Source: a bacterium (GTDB taxonomy: Bacteria > Vulcanimicrobiota > Vulcanimicrobiia > Vulcanimicrobiales > SCRA01). Taken from it: a DNA stretch of 50,863 nucleotides. The DNA lies in contig SCRI01000050.1 of the NCBI GenBank assembly GCA_004298675.1, forward strand, positions 1 through 50,863. Direction: 5' to 3'. Positions 17,194 to 25,815 of the stretch are shown here, in pieces (position 1 is the first letter of the stretch; every line of letters starts with the position of its first letter). The translations under genes were made by a program, and so were the position numbers. The notes beneath the pieces were generated by a model, which saw only the letters and a program-made list of their open reading frames with translations, was not told the DNA's origin and searched no databases.

Positions 17194-18669
17194 ATGATCG
17201 AGCAGTCAGCGAGTTTCACCCAGCGTCTACGGGCCATCGTCGGTGACGACGGGCTCTTGACGGATCCGCAGCAGTTGCGGCTGTACATGTACGACGGCTC
17301 CATCGAGCGCGCGCTGCCGCTGGCGGTGGTGCTGCCCCGCACGCCGGAGCAGGTGGCCGCCCTCGTGCGGCTGTGCCACGCCGAAGGCGTCTTTCTCACG
17401 CCGCGCGGGGCCGGTACCGGCCTCTCCGGCGGTTCGATCCCGCTGTGCGGCGGAGTGGTACTCTCGCTCGCGCGCATGAAAGCCATCCTCTCCGTCGACA
17501 CCGAGAACCAGATGGCCACGGTCGAGCCCGGTCTCGTCAACCTCGATCTCACCCGCCACGTCTCTCCCAAGGGCTTCCAATACGTGCCGGATCCATCGAG
17601 TCAGGGTGCCTGCACCATTGGTGGAAACGTTGCGGAGAACAGTGGAGGTCCCCACACGCTCACGGGTGGGGTGACCACCAACCACGTGCTGGAGCTGCAG
17701 TTGGTGCTCGCCGACGGCACGCAGGTGAGCGTCGGTTCGCAGGCGCCGGATCCCCCCGGTCCCGATTTGGTTGGCGTCGTCTGCGGGAGTGAGGGTACGA
17801 TCGCGATCGTCACCCGGATCGTCTGCCGTATCGTCCGCAAGGCGGAGTGCGTGCGCACGATGCTGGCCGCCTTCGACTCCTGCCGTGCCGCCAGCGAAGC
17901 CGTGAGCGCGGTAATCGCCTCCGGGATCGTGCCGACGGCGATGGAGATGATGGATCACCCCGCGCTCAGCGCCATCGAGGCGTTCTCGCACGCGGGCTAT
18001 CCTGTGGACGCCGGGGCCGTGCTGCTGCTGGAGCTGGAGGCGTTGCGCGAGGAAGTCGAGGACGCCGCGCCGCGGGTCGTCGAGATCTGCCGTGCCGGCG
18101 GCGCTTCGGAGGTACGCGTCGCGCGTAACGAAGAGGAACGTGAGGCCCTTTGGAAGGGGCGTAAGAAGGCCTTCGGCGCGATGGGGCGCATCGGCCCCTC
18201 GTACTACGTGCAAGACGGCGTCATCCCGCGCACGCGCCTGCCCGAAGTGCTCGATCGCGTCGAGGAGGCGGCGCGCAAAGTGGGCCTGCGCGTGGCCAAT
18301 GTCTTTCACGCCGGCGACGGCAACCTCCATCCGCTGATCCTGTTCGACGATCACGACCCCGATCAGGCCAAGCGCGCGATCGCGGCAGGCGAGGAGATTC
18401 TACGCGCCTGCGTCGAGGCCGGCGGGAGCATCACCGGCGAACATGGCGTGGGCATGGAGAAGCGCGACTACATGGGGCTGCAGTTCTCGGAGGCGACGCT
18501 CGCGGCGTTCACCGCGTTCCGCGATGCGTGCGATCCCGGGCACACGCTCAACCCGTACAAACTGCTACCCAGCGGATTGGGCTGCGCCGAGGGCGGCAAA
18601 CGTCAGAAGACGCTGACGCAGATGCAGGCGTTGGCCGAGCGTAACGCCGCCATCGGCGAGGCGTACTGA
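17194..18669 (+). CDS. glcD: Glycolate oxidase FAD-binding subunit GlcD
   Basis: This 491-residue flavoprotein of the vanillyl-alcohol-oxidase fold oxidises a 2-hydroxyacid, probably glycolate or D-lactate. FAD-binding segments are TPRGAGTGLSGGSIPL (near 70), VEPGLVNLDLTRHV, GGNVAENSGGPHTLTGG and GVVCGSEGTIAIVT. The C-terminal domain holds FHAGDGNLHPLI and GSITGEHGVGMEK, which are substrate/FAD contacts in the family. I chose the ATG at 17194 behind AGAAGAGGG; a GTG at 17176 is in frame. The stop overlaps the glcE start as TGATG. The iron-sulfur subunit GlcF is not in the window. Confidence 0.92.
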   Translation: MIEQSASFTQRLRAIVGDDGLLTDPQQLRLYMYDGSIERALPLAVVLPRTPEQVAALVRLCHAEGVFLTPRGAGTGLSGGSIPLCGGVVLSLARMKAILSVDTENQMATVEPGLVNLDLTRHVSPKGFQYVPDPSSQGACTIGGNVAENSGGPHTLTGGVTTNHVLELQLVLADGTQVSVGSQAPDPPGPDLVGVVCGSEGTIAIVTRIVCRIVRKAECVRTMLAAFDSCRAASEAVSAVIASGIVPTAMEMMDHPALSAIEAFSHAGYPVDAGAVLLLELEALREEVEDAAPRVVEICRAGGASEVRVARNEEEREALWKGRKKAFGAMGRIGPSYYVQDGVIPRTRLPEVLDRVEEAARKVGLRVANVFHAGDGNLHPLILFDDHDPDQAKRAIAAGEEILRACVEAGGSITGEHGVGMEKRDYMGLQFSEATLAAFTAFRDACDPGHTLNPYKLLPSGLGCAEGGKRQKTLTQMQALAERNAAIGEAY

Positions 18670-19847
18670 TGGACGTGATGGAGCGGCTGCGCCCCGAATC
18701 GTACGACGAAGCTGCGCGTGTGTTGAACGAGGCCGCGGCGCGCGGCAACGTCGCGATCGTGGGCGGCGGCTCGCGTGAGGCGTGGTTTCCGCCGGCGCGT
18801 GAACCGGTGGCCGTGCTCGAGAGTTCGGCGCTACGCGGCATCGTGCGCTATACGCCGGCCGATCTCACCATCTGTGCGCGCGCGGGTACGCCGCTGGCGG
18901 AGCTTGGAGAGGTGCTCGGGCGCGAACGTCAGCGGTTGCCGCTCGATCCCTGGCCACAGGGCAGCGTGGGCGGCGTCATCGCTTCGAACGACAACGGCCC
19001 GCTGCGCACGCGCTGGGGCGGTGTGCGCGACATGCTGATCGGCGTGCGCGTCGCGCTTCCGAACGGCCAAGTCGTGCGCTTCGGCGGCGACGTGGTGAAG
19101 AATGTGGCGGGCTACGACCTCACCAAGGGCTACGTCGGCAGCGCCGGTGCCTTCGGTCTGATCGTCGAGGCGACGTTCAAAGTGCAGCCGCAGCCTGTGC
19201 GTAGCGCCTGTGCGGCGTTGAGCGGTACCTTGGAGGGGCTGGGCGCGGCCTGGCGCGCCTTGCGGGAGCGGGCGCTTCCGTTTGCCGCACTGGAAGTGGT
19301 ACGCGATCAAAGCCGCTGGAGGCTCTACGCCTTGGCCGAGGGCGATGAGGTCGTCGTCGAGCGCTTGCTGCGTGAGTGCATGGAGGCCGCGCGCAGCGCT
19401 GGGTGCACGCTCGAGCAGGCCGCTTGCAGCGACGTCGTCGAGTGGGCTCACAAGCCCGCCGCCGCGTCCGTGTGGCTGCGGATCGGCGTGCCGCCGGCGC
19501 GCACGGCCGACGTGCTGCGGGCGCTGCCGCAGGAACTCGCCGCGATCGCGCGGCCGTGGGTCGGGATCGTCGACGTCTGCGGCGATGCACTCGATGCCGC
19601 CACCGCAGAGCTCATCTTGCGCCGCGCGCTGGATGCACACGGTCACGCGCACCTGCGGCGCGCTCCAAGTGCGCTACGCCTGCAGTTGGGCTGGTGGCGA
19701 ATGGAGCGCGGCGGGGGCGGAGCGGCGTTGTTTCCGATGCTCAAGAACGCCTTGGATCCCGGGCATTGCTGTAATACCGGGCGCACCGTCTACGATTGCA
19801 CCGGCCCCGGGGCGGCCGCCTCGCCGCAACGCGCCGCAGATATTTGA
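18669..19847 (+). CDS. glcE: Glycolate oxidase FAD-binding subunit GlcE
   Basis: A 392-residue second FAD-binding chain of the glycolate oxidase complex. It keeps the PCMH-type features: VAIVGGGSREAWFP near residue 30, DLTICARAGTPLAEL, LPLDPWPQGSVGGVIASNDNG, and the family core GGDVVKNVAGYDLTKGYVGS near 140-160. The C-terminal NTGRTVYDC is also usual. It is coupled to glcD by a one-base stop/start overlap. Family members need GlcD and the iron-sulfur GlcF to pass electrons to the quinone pool; glcF must lie elsewhere or be absent. An IclR regulator follows after 76 bases. Confidence 0.9.
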   Translation: MDVMERLRPESYDEAARVLNEAAARGNVAIVGGGSREAWFPPAREPVAVLESSALRGIVRYTPADLTICARAGTPLAELGEVLGRERQRLPLDPWPQGSVGGVIASNDNGPLRTRWGGVRDMLIGVRVALPNGQVVRFGGDVVKNVAGYDLTKGYVGSAGAFGLIVEATFKVQPQPVRSACAALSGTLEGLGAAWRALRERALPFAALEVVRDQSRWRLYALAEGDEVVVERLLRECMEAARSAGCTLEQAACSDVVEWAHKPAAASVWLRIGVPPARTADVLRALPQELAAIARPWVGIVDVCGDALDAATAELILRRALDAHGHAHLRRAPSALRLQLGWWRMERGGGGAALFPMLKNALDPGHCCNTGRTVYDCTGPGAAASPQRAADI

Positions 19848-19923
19848 AGGAATATGCCCGGCCCTTCGAACAGGACGACCCGTAACGCGAGCGGAGCGGA
19901 CGTAACGATCTGACGGGGGACAG

Positions 19924-20592
19924 ATGATGAGCGCAGTCGAGCAGTCTGCGGTCTCAGGTTGGAGGACCGCTCTCCCGGCGCCTGCCGTAGGGCGAGCCTT
20001 CGTGGTCCTCGAGCGCGTCGCGGCGGGGACCCGCAGCATCTCGGCGCTGGCGCGCGAGCTGGGGGTCAGCAAAGGCTCCGTGCACGCCGTGGTGCGCAGC
20101 TTGATCGCCGTGCGCGCGTTGATGATCGCGGCCGACGGATCGTTGCGGATCGGTACCAAGCTGAACGAGTTGACGTCGGCCACGGCCGATCCCGATTTGC
20201 GCGGCGTGCAGCCGGTGCTCGACCGCATCGCGCGCGAGCAGCCCGAGCTCACGCTCTACTTCGGAGTTCCAGACGCCGACGGCGTGACGATCCTCGCGCG
20301 CGCGGGAAAGGAGAGCGGCTTCGCCCAGACCGCTCCCGTCGGCATGCGCCTGCCGCGTAGCGCCGGCGCGCTTGGCAAGGTACTGCTGGGGGGTGCGCGA
20401 GTGCCCTACGCCTGCGACGATCAGGAGTATCTGCAAGGCGTGCGCGCCGTCGCAGCGCCGGTCGTGCGCAAAGGCAGGATCGATGCGATCCTATGGGCGG
20501 TGGGCGGCGTGGCGGTGCTGCGCAAGCAGGAGATGAGCCAGTTGGGCGAGTGGCTGCGCGCCGCCGCCGCCGAGCTCTCCGAGCGCCTGTAG
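19924..20592 (+). CDS. IclR-family transcriptional regulator
   Basis: The 222-residue protein has a winged helix at residues 20-85 (AFVVLERVAAGTRSISALAREL, GVSKGSVHAVVRSLIAVRAL) and a shortened IclR-type effector domain (RIAREQPELTLYFG, LPRSAGALGKVLLGG, VRAVAAPVVRKGRIDAILWAVGG). IclR regulators often control catabolism of small organic acids. Two adjacent ATG codons (19924, 19927) follow a GGGGGA. It sits after glcDE on the same strand and only 12 bases before the nucleotidyltransferase gene, so it probably controls one or both. Upstream, the heptamer CGTAACG occurs twice (19890 and 19910 region), a possible binding element. Confidence 0.85.
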   Translation: MMSAVEQSAVSGWRTALPAPAVGRAFVVLERVAAGTRSISALARELGVSKGSVHAVVRSLIAVRALMIAADGSLRIGTKLNELTSATADPDLRGVQPVLDRIAREQPELTLYFGVPDADGVTILARAGKESGFAQTAPVGMRLPRSAGALGKVLLGGARVPYACDDQEYLQGVRAVAAPVVRKGRIDAILWAVGGVAVLRKQEMSQLGEWLRAAAAELSERL

Positions 20593-20604
20593 AGGGCGCC
20601 GGTG

Positions 20605-21258
20605 ATGGACGCGCGCGACGTCGTCATCGTGCTGCTCGCCGCGGGCCGGGCGTTGCGTCTGGGCCGCCCCAAGCTCGCCGAAGTCGTCGGGGGACGCACC
20701 CTGTTGGAGCGCGCGCTCGAGGCCTGCCGCCACCATCCCACCATCGTCGTCGTGGGTCCGCAAAGCGAGGAGCTGCTGCGCCGGCTCGGCCCGCCCGCAC
20801 ACGTGCGCTCGATCGTGCGCCAGCCGGCGCCCGAGCGCGGGCTGGCCTCGAGCGCGCGCTTGGGCGCCTGTGCCGCGCCGCGCGGGGCGGCGGTGGCGAT
20901 CGTCCTGGCCGATCGCCCTTTTCTGACCTCGGAGACCGTGGATCGCGTGATCGAGCGCTATCGCGAAGGTGGCGCCGAGGTTGTCTATCCGGTGGTGCAA
21001 GGTGTCCCCGCACACCCCGTCGTCTTCGGTCCCACGCTGCGTGAGCGCCTGGAGCGCGTCTCCGGCGGCGAATCGCTGCGCGCGCTGCGCGATGCGCCAG
21101 GGGCGCTCACGGCGCGTGTCGAGTGCGATGACGCGGGGGCGCTCTTCGATGTGGATACCGAGGACGATCTCGCGCGCGCAAGGGCCTGGGGAGGCACGGC
21201 GGGGATTGCGCGGGGGCAGCGAAACGGGAAGCATGACCCTTCCCGCACTGAAACCTGA
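20605..21258 (+). CDS. MobA/MocA-like molybdenum-cofactor nucleotidyltransferase
   Basis: A 217-residue NTP-transferase. The nucleotide-binding opening LLAAGRALRLGRPKL (about 10-24) is the LAAGxSxRxGxxK signature, and VLADRPFLT near residue 95 matches the metal-binding loop with D replaced in the usual DxP context by ADRP. GVPAHPVVF is typical of the MocA type that attaches CMP to molybdopterin. I chose ATG 20605 over the in-frame GTG three bases earlier. The 3' end overlaps the M14 peptidase gene by 26 bases. No molybdoenzyme gene is in the window, so the acceptor cofactor is uncertain. Confidence 0.75.
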   Translation: MDARDVVIVLLAAGRALRLGRPKLAEVVGGRTLLERALEACRHHPTIVVVGPQSEELLRRLGPPAHVRSIVRQPAPERGLASSARLGACAAPRGAAVAIVLADRPFLTSETVDRVIERYREGGAEVVYPVVQGVPAHPVVFGPTLRERLERVSGGESLRALRDAPGALTARVECDDAGALFDVDTEDDLARARAWGGTAGIARGQRNGKHDPSRTET

Positions 21259-22054
21259 ATACGAAGCGCTTGTCGCGGCTTGGACGGAGCTGGCCGAGCG
21301 CGGGGTCGTGGATCTACGCAGTCTGACCGCGGGAGACGAACCGTTGCTGCAGGCGGTCATCGAGCACCGCGGCGCGCCGCTCGTGGCGATCTCCGCCGGA
21401 GTGCACGGTGACGAGCCCGCCGGCCCCAGCGCGCTGTTGCACCTCGTGCGCGAGGGCCTGCCGCGCGAGTTCGCCTACGTGATGTGGCCCTGCACCAATC
21501 CCTCGGGTTACCGTATGGGGACGCGGCGCAATAGCGAGGGGCGCGACATCAACCGCTCCTACGGCGTCAAGACGACCGCCGAGAGCCGGGCCGTCGCCGC
21601 TTCCTGGCCCAACCGGATCCCGTTTCTAGCGCTGGATCTGCACGAGGATCCCGAAACCACCGCGTTCTACTGTTACGAGCGCAGCGCTGCCGGCCGCTAC
21701 GTTGCTCCTGAGCTGGTGCGGCGGCTCGAAGGCTCGGGCATCCCGATCCAGCGCGATCTCGAGGGCGTCGATCTCGGTCTCTCCAGCGGCGAGGCGACGC
21801 GGCTAGGTCTGTGGCAGTTGGAGCGCGGCTGGGTGCGGTCGCTGGGTCAGGACCCGGAGGCGATCATCGGCGGGCGGCCGTATTCGGTATGGGCGGCCGC
21901 GCAGGGAGTACGGCGCTCGTTCACGTTCGAATCACCGGGTTTGGGGGCGTGGGAGACGCGTCTGCGGTCGCTGGTTCTTGCTGTTCGCGCGGCGCTCGCG
22001 ATCGTGCCGCGCGATTCATTACCATCATCGTCTGAGGAGAACGTGTCTTCATGA
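21233..22054 (+). CDS. M14-family zinc carboxypeptidase / succinylglutamate desuccinylase-like protein
   Basis: A 273-residue cytoplasmic protein with a zinc-peptidase core: ISAGVHGDEPAG gives the H-x2-E zinc pair near residue 58-61, and LDLHEDPET supplies the later histidine. Between them lie MWPCTNPSGYRMGTRRN and GRDINRSYG, the substrate-carboxylate arginine region. A C-terminal FTFESPGLG carries the likely catalytic glutamate. The ATG at 21233 follows GGGAAGC and overlaps the nucleotidyltransferase; its own stop overlaps the next start as ATGA. The substrate could be a peptide or an N-acyl amino acid. Confidence 0.78.
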   Translation: MTLPALKPEYEALVAAWTELAERGVVDLRSLTAGDEPLLQAVIEHRGAPLVAISAGVHGDEPAGPSALLHLVREGLPREFAYVMWPCTNPSGYRMGTRRNSEGRDINRSYGVKTTAESRAVAASWPNRIPFLALDLHEDPETTAFYCYERSAAGRYVAPELVRRLEGSGIPIQRDLEGVDLGLSSGEATRLGLWQLERGWVRSLGQDPEAIIGGRPYSVWAAAQGVRRSFTFESPGLGAWETRLRSLVLAVRAALAIVPRDSLPSSSEENVSS

Positions 22055-23316
22055 GTCTCGAGTATAGACCGCTTTCACGCAGGACGCTGGTCAGGGGAGC
22101 GGCGGCAGCCGCTGCCGCCGCCGGCTTTCCCGCCGTCATACGCGCGCGCGGCGAGGCCGCCGAGACGCTCAAGCTCGGCATGGTGGCCGAGCTTACCGGC
22201 GTCTACGCGGGTCTTGCCAGTCATCAGTTAGCGGGTGCACGGATGGCCGTTGAGGCGTGGAACGCACGCGGCGGCGTAGGCGGCAAACGTATCGAGCTGG
22301 TGGTGGAGGACGACCAGAATAATCCCGGTGTTGCCGTGCAGAAGGCACGCAAGCTGATCAACGAGGACAAGGTGGCGGCGCTGTGCGGCAGTGTCAACAG
22401 TTCCGTCGTGCTCGCCGTCAGCAACGCCGCCGCCGAGAACAAGATGGTCTATATCTCCTGCGGCAGCGCCGACTCGATCACCGGCGCCAACTGTCACTGG
22501 ACGACCTTTCGCGTGGGCCACAGCACCTGGATGCTAACCCACGCTAGCGGTTATAGTTTCGCGCAGAAGTTCGGCAAGAAGTGGTATGCGATCACGCCGG
22601 ATTACGCCTACGGCCACGCGCTCGTCGACGGCTACAAGGACGTCTTGGCCAAGGTGGGCGGCGAGCTGGTCGGCGACGATCTGGTGCCGCTGGGCACCTC
22701 CGACTTCAGCCCCTATCTGACGAAGATCGCCGCGGCCAAGCCCGACGTGATTCTCGCGCTCGTGCAGGGCGCCGACTACGTCAACATGCTCAAGCAGGCC
22801 GGCTCGTTTGGACTGATCGCGAAGTTTCCGATCTGCACGCCGCAGCTTTCGTTGGAGTACGTCTGGACGCTACCCGAGGAGGCTCGCGTCGGATATGGCG
22901 CGACGGAGTGGTACTACCACAGCGACTTAGTGTTCCCGCAGAGCGACACCGCGGCCGCGGACTTCGTCAAGGCCACGCGCAAGAGCTCCGGCAAGCCTCC
23001 GACCAACTACAACACGTTCGGGTACATCATGCTCGATCGTTTGATCTGGTCGATCCACAAGGCGGGCAACACCGACGCCGTCAAGATGGCGCACTCGCTG
23101 GAGGGTGCGAAGTTCACCGGGTTCTTCCCCGGCGAGGCCTACTTCCGCGCCGTCGATCACCAGTTGATGTGGCCCGTGTGGGTTGCGAAGGTGCGCGCCA
23201 AGCCGCCTGTGAGCGATCCGTACGACGTCTTCGACGTGATCGATCGCCAGCCGGCTGAGAAGATCGAACAGCCGGTGGAGGAGAAGGCGAAGGTCTGCCA
23301 CCTCGGCTACCCCTAG
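22051..23316 (+). CDS. Tat-exported periplasmic substrate-binding protein, branched-chain amino acid type
   Basis: The 421-residue protein begins with a twin-arginine signal (LSRRTLVRGAAAAAAAAGFP), then LKLGMVAELTGVYAG, the opening of type-I periplasmic ligand-binding proteins of the LivK/UrtA class. LAGARMAVEAWNARGGVGG and VVEDDQNNPGVAV are standard for the fold. It is the last gene of the tightly overlapping set IclR-nucleotidyltransferase-M14-binding protein. No permease or ATPase gene for this ABC system is present in the window, so it either serves distant membrane components or acts as an orphan. Ligand unknown; amides, amino acids or hydroxyacids are possible. Confidence 0.88.
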   Translation: MSLEYRPLSRRTLVRGAAAAAAAAGFPAVIRARGEAAETLKLGMVAELTGVYAGLASHQLAGARMAVEAWNARGGVGGKRIELVVEDDQNNPGVAVQKARKLINEDKVAALCGSVNSSVVLAVSNAAAENKMVYISCGSADSITGANCHWTTFRVGHSTWMLTHASGYSFAQKFGKKWYAITPDYAYGHALVDGYKDVLAKVGGELVGDDLVPLGTSDFSPYLTKIAAAKPDVILALVQGADYVNMLKQAGSFGLIAKFPICTPQLSLEYVWTLPEEARVGYGATEWYYHSDLVFPQSDTAAADFVKATRKSSGKPPTNYNTFGYIMLDRLIWSIHKAGNTDAVKMAHSLEGAKFTGFFPGEAYFRAVDHQLMWPVWVAKVRAKPPVSDPYDVFDVIDRQPAEKIEQPVEEKAKVCHLGYP

Positions 23317-23347
23317 GGGAGCCTTTGCTCGACGTCATACCATCGTT

Positions 23348-23391
23348 GCCAAGAGGCTCATGTACGTCAAGAGTACACCTCGCCTCTTGGC
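23348..23391. terminator. Nested bidirectional hairpin between convergent genes
   Basis: GCCAAGAGGC (23348-23357) pairs perfectly with GCCTCTTGGC (23382-23391). Inside, TGTAC (23361-23365) pairs with GTACA (23373-23377). It separates the binding-protein stop from the convergent larA stop and would terminate both, although neither side has a T-run. Confidence 0.55.
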
Positions 23392-23392
23392 G

Positions 23393-24667
23393 CTAGACCG
23401 TGCTTTCGATGCCGATGAAGGGAACGGTGTATGGCCCCTCAGGGAGCACCGCGATGGTGGCGTTGGGGCCGGCGTTCGACATCAGTTGCGCCACGGCTGC
23501 GCCCACGTCATGGATCGGCTCGAGCAGGGCCGAGCGCACGACACCGTCGTCCAGCAGACTCTTGATCTGAATCTTGGCATGGAGCAGCACCTGCGCCATG
23601 CTCTGCGCGCTCCACTGGTCGAACGTCTTGAAGCCCGGCGTGAGAATCATCTGCAGCAGATCGTGTGCGGTCGCGCGGCTGCGAATCAGCTCCTTGAAGT
23701 TGCCGTGATCGGGGAGTCCGTCGCTGCACTCGCAGGCTAGCACGATCGTGCCGCCGCGCTTGACGATCCCCATGGCCGCCGTAAGCCCTTTGATGGACTG
23801 GTAGAGGTTCTGATCGAGCGGATAGCCGCCGTTGGTGGTGACGACGACGTCGAAACGCTCGGGCATCGGACGCGCTGCCGTCTCGCGGCAGAACTCGCAG
23901 CCCCGGCGATGCGCCTCGATGTAGTGCCCGCAGAAGACGCCCGTGATCTGCTTGTTGCGGTTGAGCGTGACGTTGACGCAGAAGTCCGGCGGACACAGCG
24001 CGGCCACTTCGCGTGCCATGCGCTGTACGGGACTGCCCTCGAGGTTGAGCCAGGTCGTGGCGGGATCGGAGACTTTACGTGCATTGTGGAAGCAGGTGAT
24101 AGTGTCGATGTCGGCGATGGCCGGCATCACACCCTTGGCACCACCCGAGAAGCCGGCGTACAGATGCGGCTCGATAAAGCCGACGACGATGCGTTTGTCG
24201 GCTTCGACCCAAAGACGGTTCAAGCGCGCCGCTTGGCCCTCCGCCGTTGTTCCTACCGCGACGGTCTGAGCGAGGTCGAAGGCGTTGTGGTTCACGATGT
24301 GCACGCGGCGCGCCGTCTGTGCGCCGAACATCTGCACGATCTCCTCCTCGGTTTGGGCGCGGTGCGATCCCAAGCCGATCAGCACGGTGACGTGCTCCGG
24401 CGCAACGTGTGCCAATTCGTCGAGGATCCACGGGATCAGGCGCTCGTTGGGCGTCGCGCGCGTGATGTCGGAGGTCAAGATGCAGACGCGCTCGCCGTCC
24501 TGCACGATCTCACGCAGCGGCTGCGCCGCGACGGGCGCGCGCAGCCCGGCCTCCACGGCCGCGCGTTCGTCAGGGAGGCCCGGCGCGTCGAGCGGCTCGA
24601 TCACCAGCGCGGAGTCGGGAAGTTCGACGTCGAGGCCATGGCGGCCGTACGCGAGGTGGACGTTCAT
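23393..24667 (-). CDS. larA: Nickel-pincer lactate racemase LarA family
   Basis: A 424-residue protein of the LarA family, which interconverts D- and L-lactate (or other 2-hydroxyacids) using a nickel pincer nucleotide. The residues line up with the characterised Lactobacillus enzyme at constant offset: H102 (GLGSHRAQ), H168 (FIEPHLYAG), the cofactor lysine K178 (SGGAKGVMP) and the nickel-ligand-type H194 (TCFHNARK). Spacings of 66, 10 and 16 residues match. The ATG at 24667 has GAGGAGGG about eight bases upstream. The cofactor-making genes larB, larC and larE are not in the window. Paralogues in the family racemise other hydroxyacids. Confidence 0.88.
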   Translation of the reverse strand: MNVHLAYGRHGLDVELPDSALVIEPLDAPGLPDERAAVEAGLRAPVAAQPLREIVQDGERVCILTSDITRATPNERLIPWILDELAHVAPEHVTVLIGLGSHRAQTEEEIVQMFGAQTARRVHIVNHNAFDLAQTVAVGTTAEGQAARLNRLWVEADKRIVVGFIEPHLYAGFSGGAKGVMPAIADIDTITCFHNARKVSDPATTWLNLEGSPVQRMAREVAALCPPDFCVNVTLNRNKQITGVFCGHYIEAHRRGCEFCRETAARPMPERFDVVVTTNGGYPLDQNLYQSIKGLTAAMGIVKRGGTIVLACECSDGLPDHGNFKELIRSRATAHDLLQMILTPGFKTFDQWSAQSMAQVLLHAKIQIKSLLDDGVVRSALLEPIHDVGAAVAQLMSNAGPNATIAVLPEGPYTVPFIGIESTV

Positions 24668-24803
24668 CTGCTCAACCCTCCTCAAGAACCAATGAGTCTC
24701 CAGGTACCTCCTCCGCGCACGCCGTCCCGCACTCCTTTCCGTGGGCCGAGAAGCGTGGGGAGGGGCGAGCGCGAACAGAGCGCGTTGTCGTAAGAGAGGA
24801 GCA

Positions 24804-25709
24804 ATGAGAGTGTCCACGAGGGTTGGATTCATCGGCTTGGGCGCGATGGGCGAGCCCATGAGTGCGGCGTTGCTACGCGCCGGTTTTGCGCTGACGGTGT
24901 CCGCGCACCGCAACCGCGAGCCGCTCGAGCGGCTGATGGCCGCAGGCGCGGCCGACGGCGGGGATCCCAAAGGCGTCGCCGCCGCCAGCGAGGTGGTGGT
25001 GCTCTGCGTTCCCGATGCGCCGCAAGTCGAGGAGGCGCTCTTTGGGGAGCGCGGCGTGGCGGCCGGGGCCGCGCGCGGGAGCCTGGTCATCGATTGTTCG
25101 ACCATCGCGCCGACCTCCACGCAAGCATTCGGCGCGCGCCTGCGCGAGCGCGGTCTGGCGCTGGTCGACGCGCCGGTCTCCGGCGGTCCCACACGCGCCG
25201 CCAGCGGCACGCTGGCGATCATGGCCGGCGGCGAGCTGGAGGATTTCGCGCGCGCGGAGCCGGTGCTCAAGGGCATGGGGAATCCGCGCCACTGCGGGCC
25301 GCTGGGCATGGGCGAGACCGTCAAGTTGGTCAACCAGACCATCATCGCCGTGACGATGCTGGCCAACGTCGAAGGACTGGTCTTCGCGAAGAAGGCGGGG
25401 GCGGATCTGGGCGTGGTGCGCGAGGTCCTGGCGGCGGCCACCGCCTCCAATTACTTGCTGAACGAGTGGCTGCCCAAGACCTGGCTCTCAGGTAGCCACG
25501 ACGGCGGCTTCGCGCTGGACCTGTTGCGCAAGGACGTGCGTGCGGCGCTCTCCTCCGGACGAGCGCTGGGCGTGCCGATGTTCGTGACCGCGCTCTGCGA
25601 GCAGCTCTACCAGAACGCCTCGAGCGAGGGCCACGGCCGCGAGGACTACACGGTGGTGGCGCAACAGTACGAACGCGCCGCGGGGGTTCGCGCCGGGGGC
25701 GGGAAGTAG
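24804..25709 (+). CDS. Beta-hydroxyacid dehydrogenase, GarR / 3-hydroxyisobutyrate dehydrogenase family
   Basis: A 301-residue NAD(P)-dependent oxidoreductase. The Rossmann opening is VGFIGLGAMGEPMS; the substrate-binding DAPVSGGPTRAASGTLAIM lies near residue 125 and the catalytic lysine is in GMGETVKLVNQ near 175. The C-terminal LLRKDVRAALSSGRALGVPM is typical. The best-known reactions are tartronate semialdehyde reduction and 3-hydroxyisobutyrate oxidation. Beside glycolate oxidase genes the former is attractive, but this is inference. ATG 24804 has AGAGAGGA just upstream. It is divergent from larA across 136 bases. Confidence 0.88.
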   Translation: MRVSTRVGFIGLGAMGEPMSAALLRAGFALTVSAHRNREPLERLMAAGAADGGDPKGVAAASEVVVLCVPDAPQVEEALFGERGVAAGAARGSLVIDCSTIAPTSTQAFGARLRERGLALVDAPVSGGPTRAASGTLAIMAGGELEDFARAEPVLKGMGNPRHCGPLGMGETVKLVNQTIIAVTMLANVEGLVFAKKAGADLGVVREVLAAATASNYLLNEWLPKTWLSGSHDGGFALDLLRKDVRAALSSGRALGVPMFVTALCEQLYQNASSEGHGREDYTVVAQQYERAAGVRAGGGK

Positions 25710-25815
25710 GTTCGAGAAGGTCCACGGAGCAGTGTATTAAAATTATCAGGCCGGCGCAGGTACGAGCCGGCGCCGATACGGCAGCGAACGAGTTGCGGGA
25801 GCGAGAGCGAGCGAG

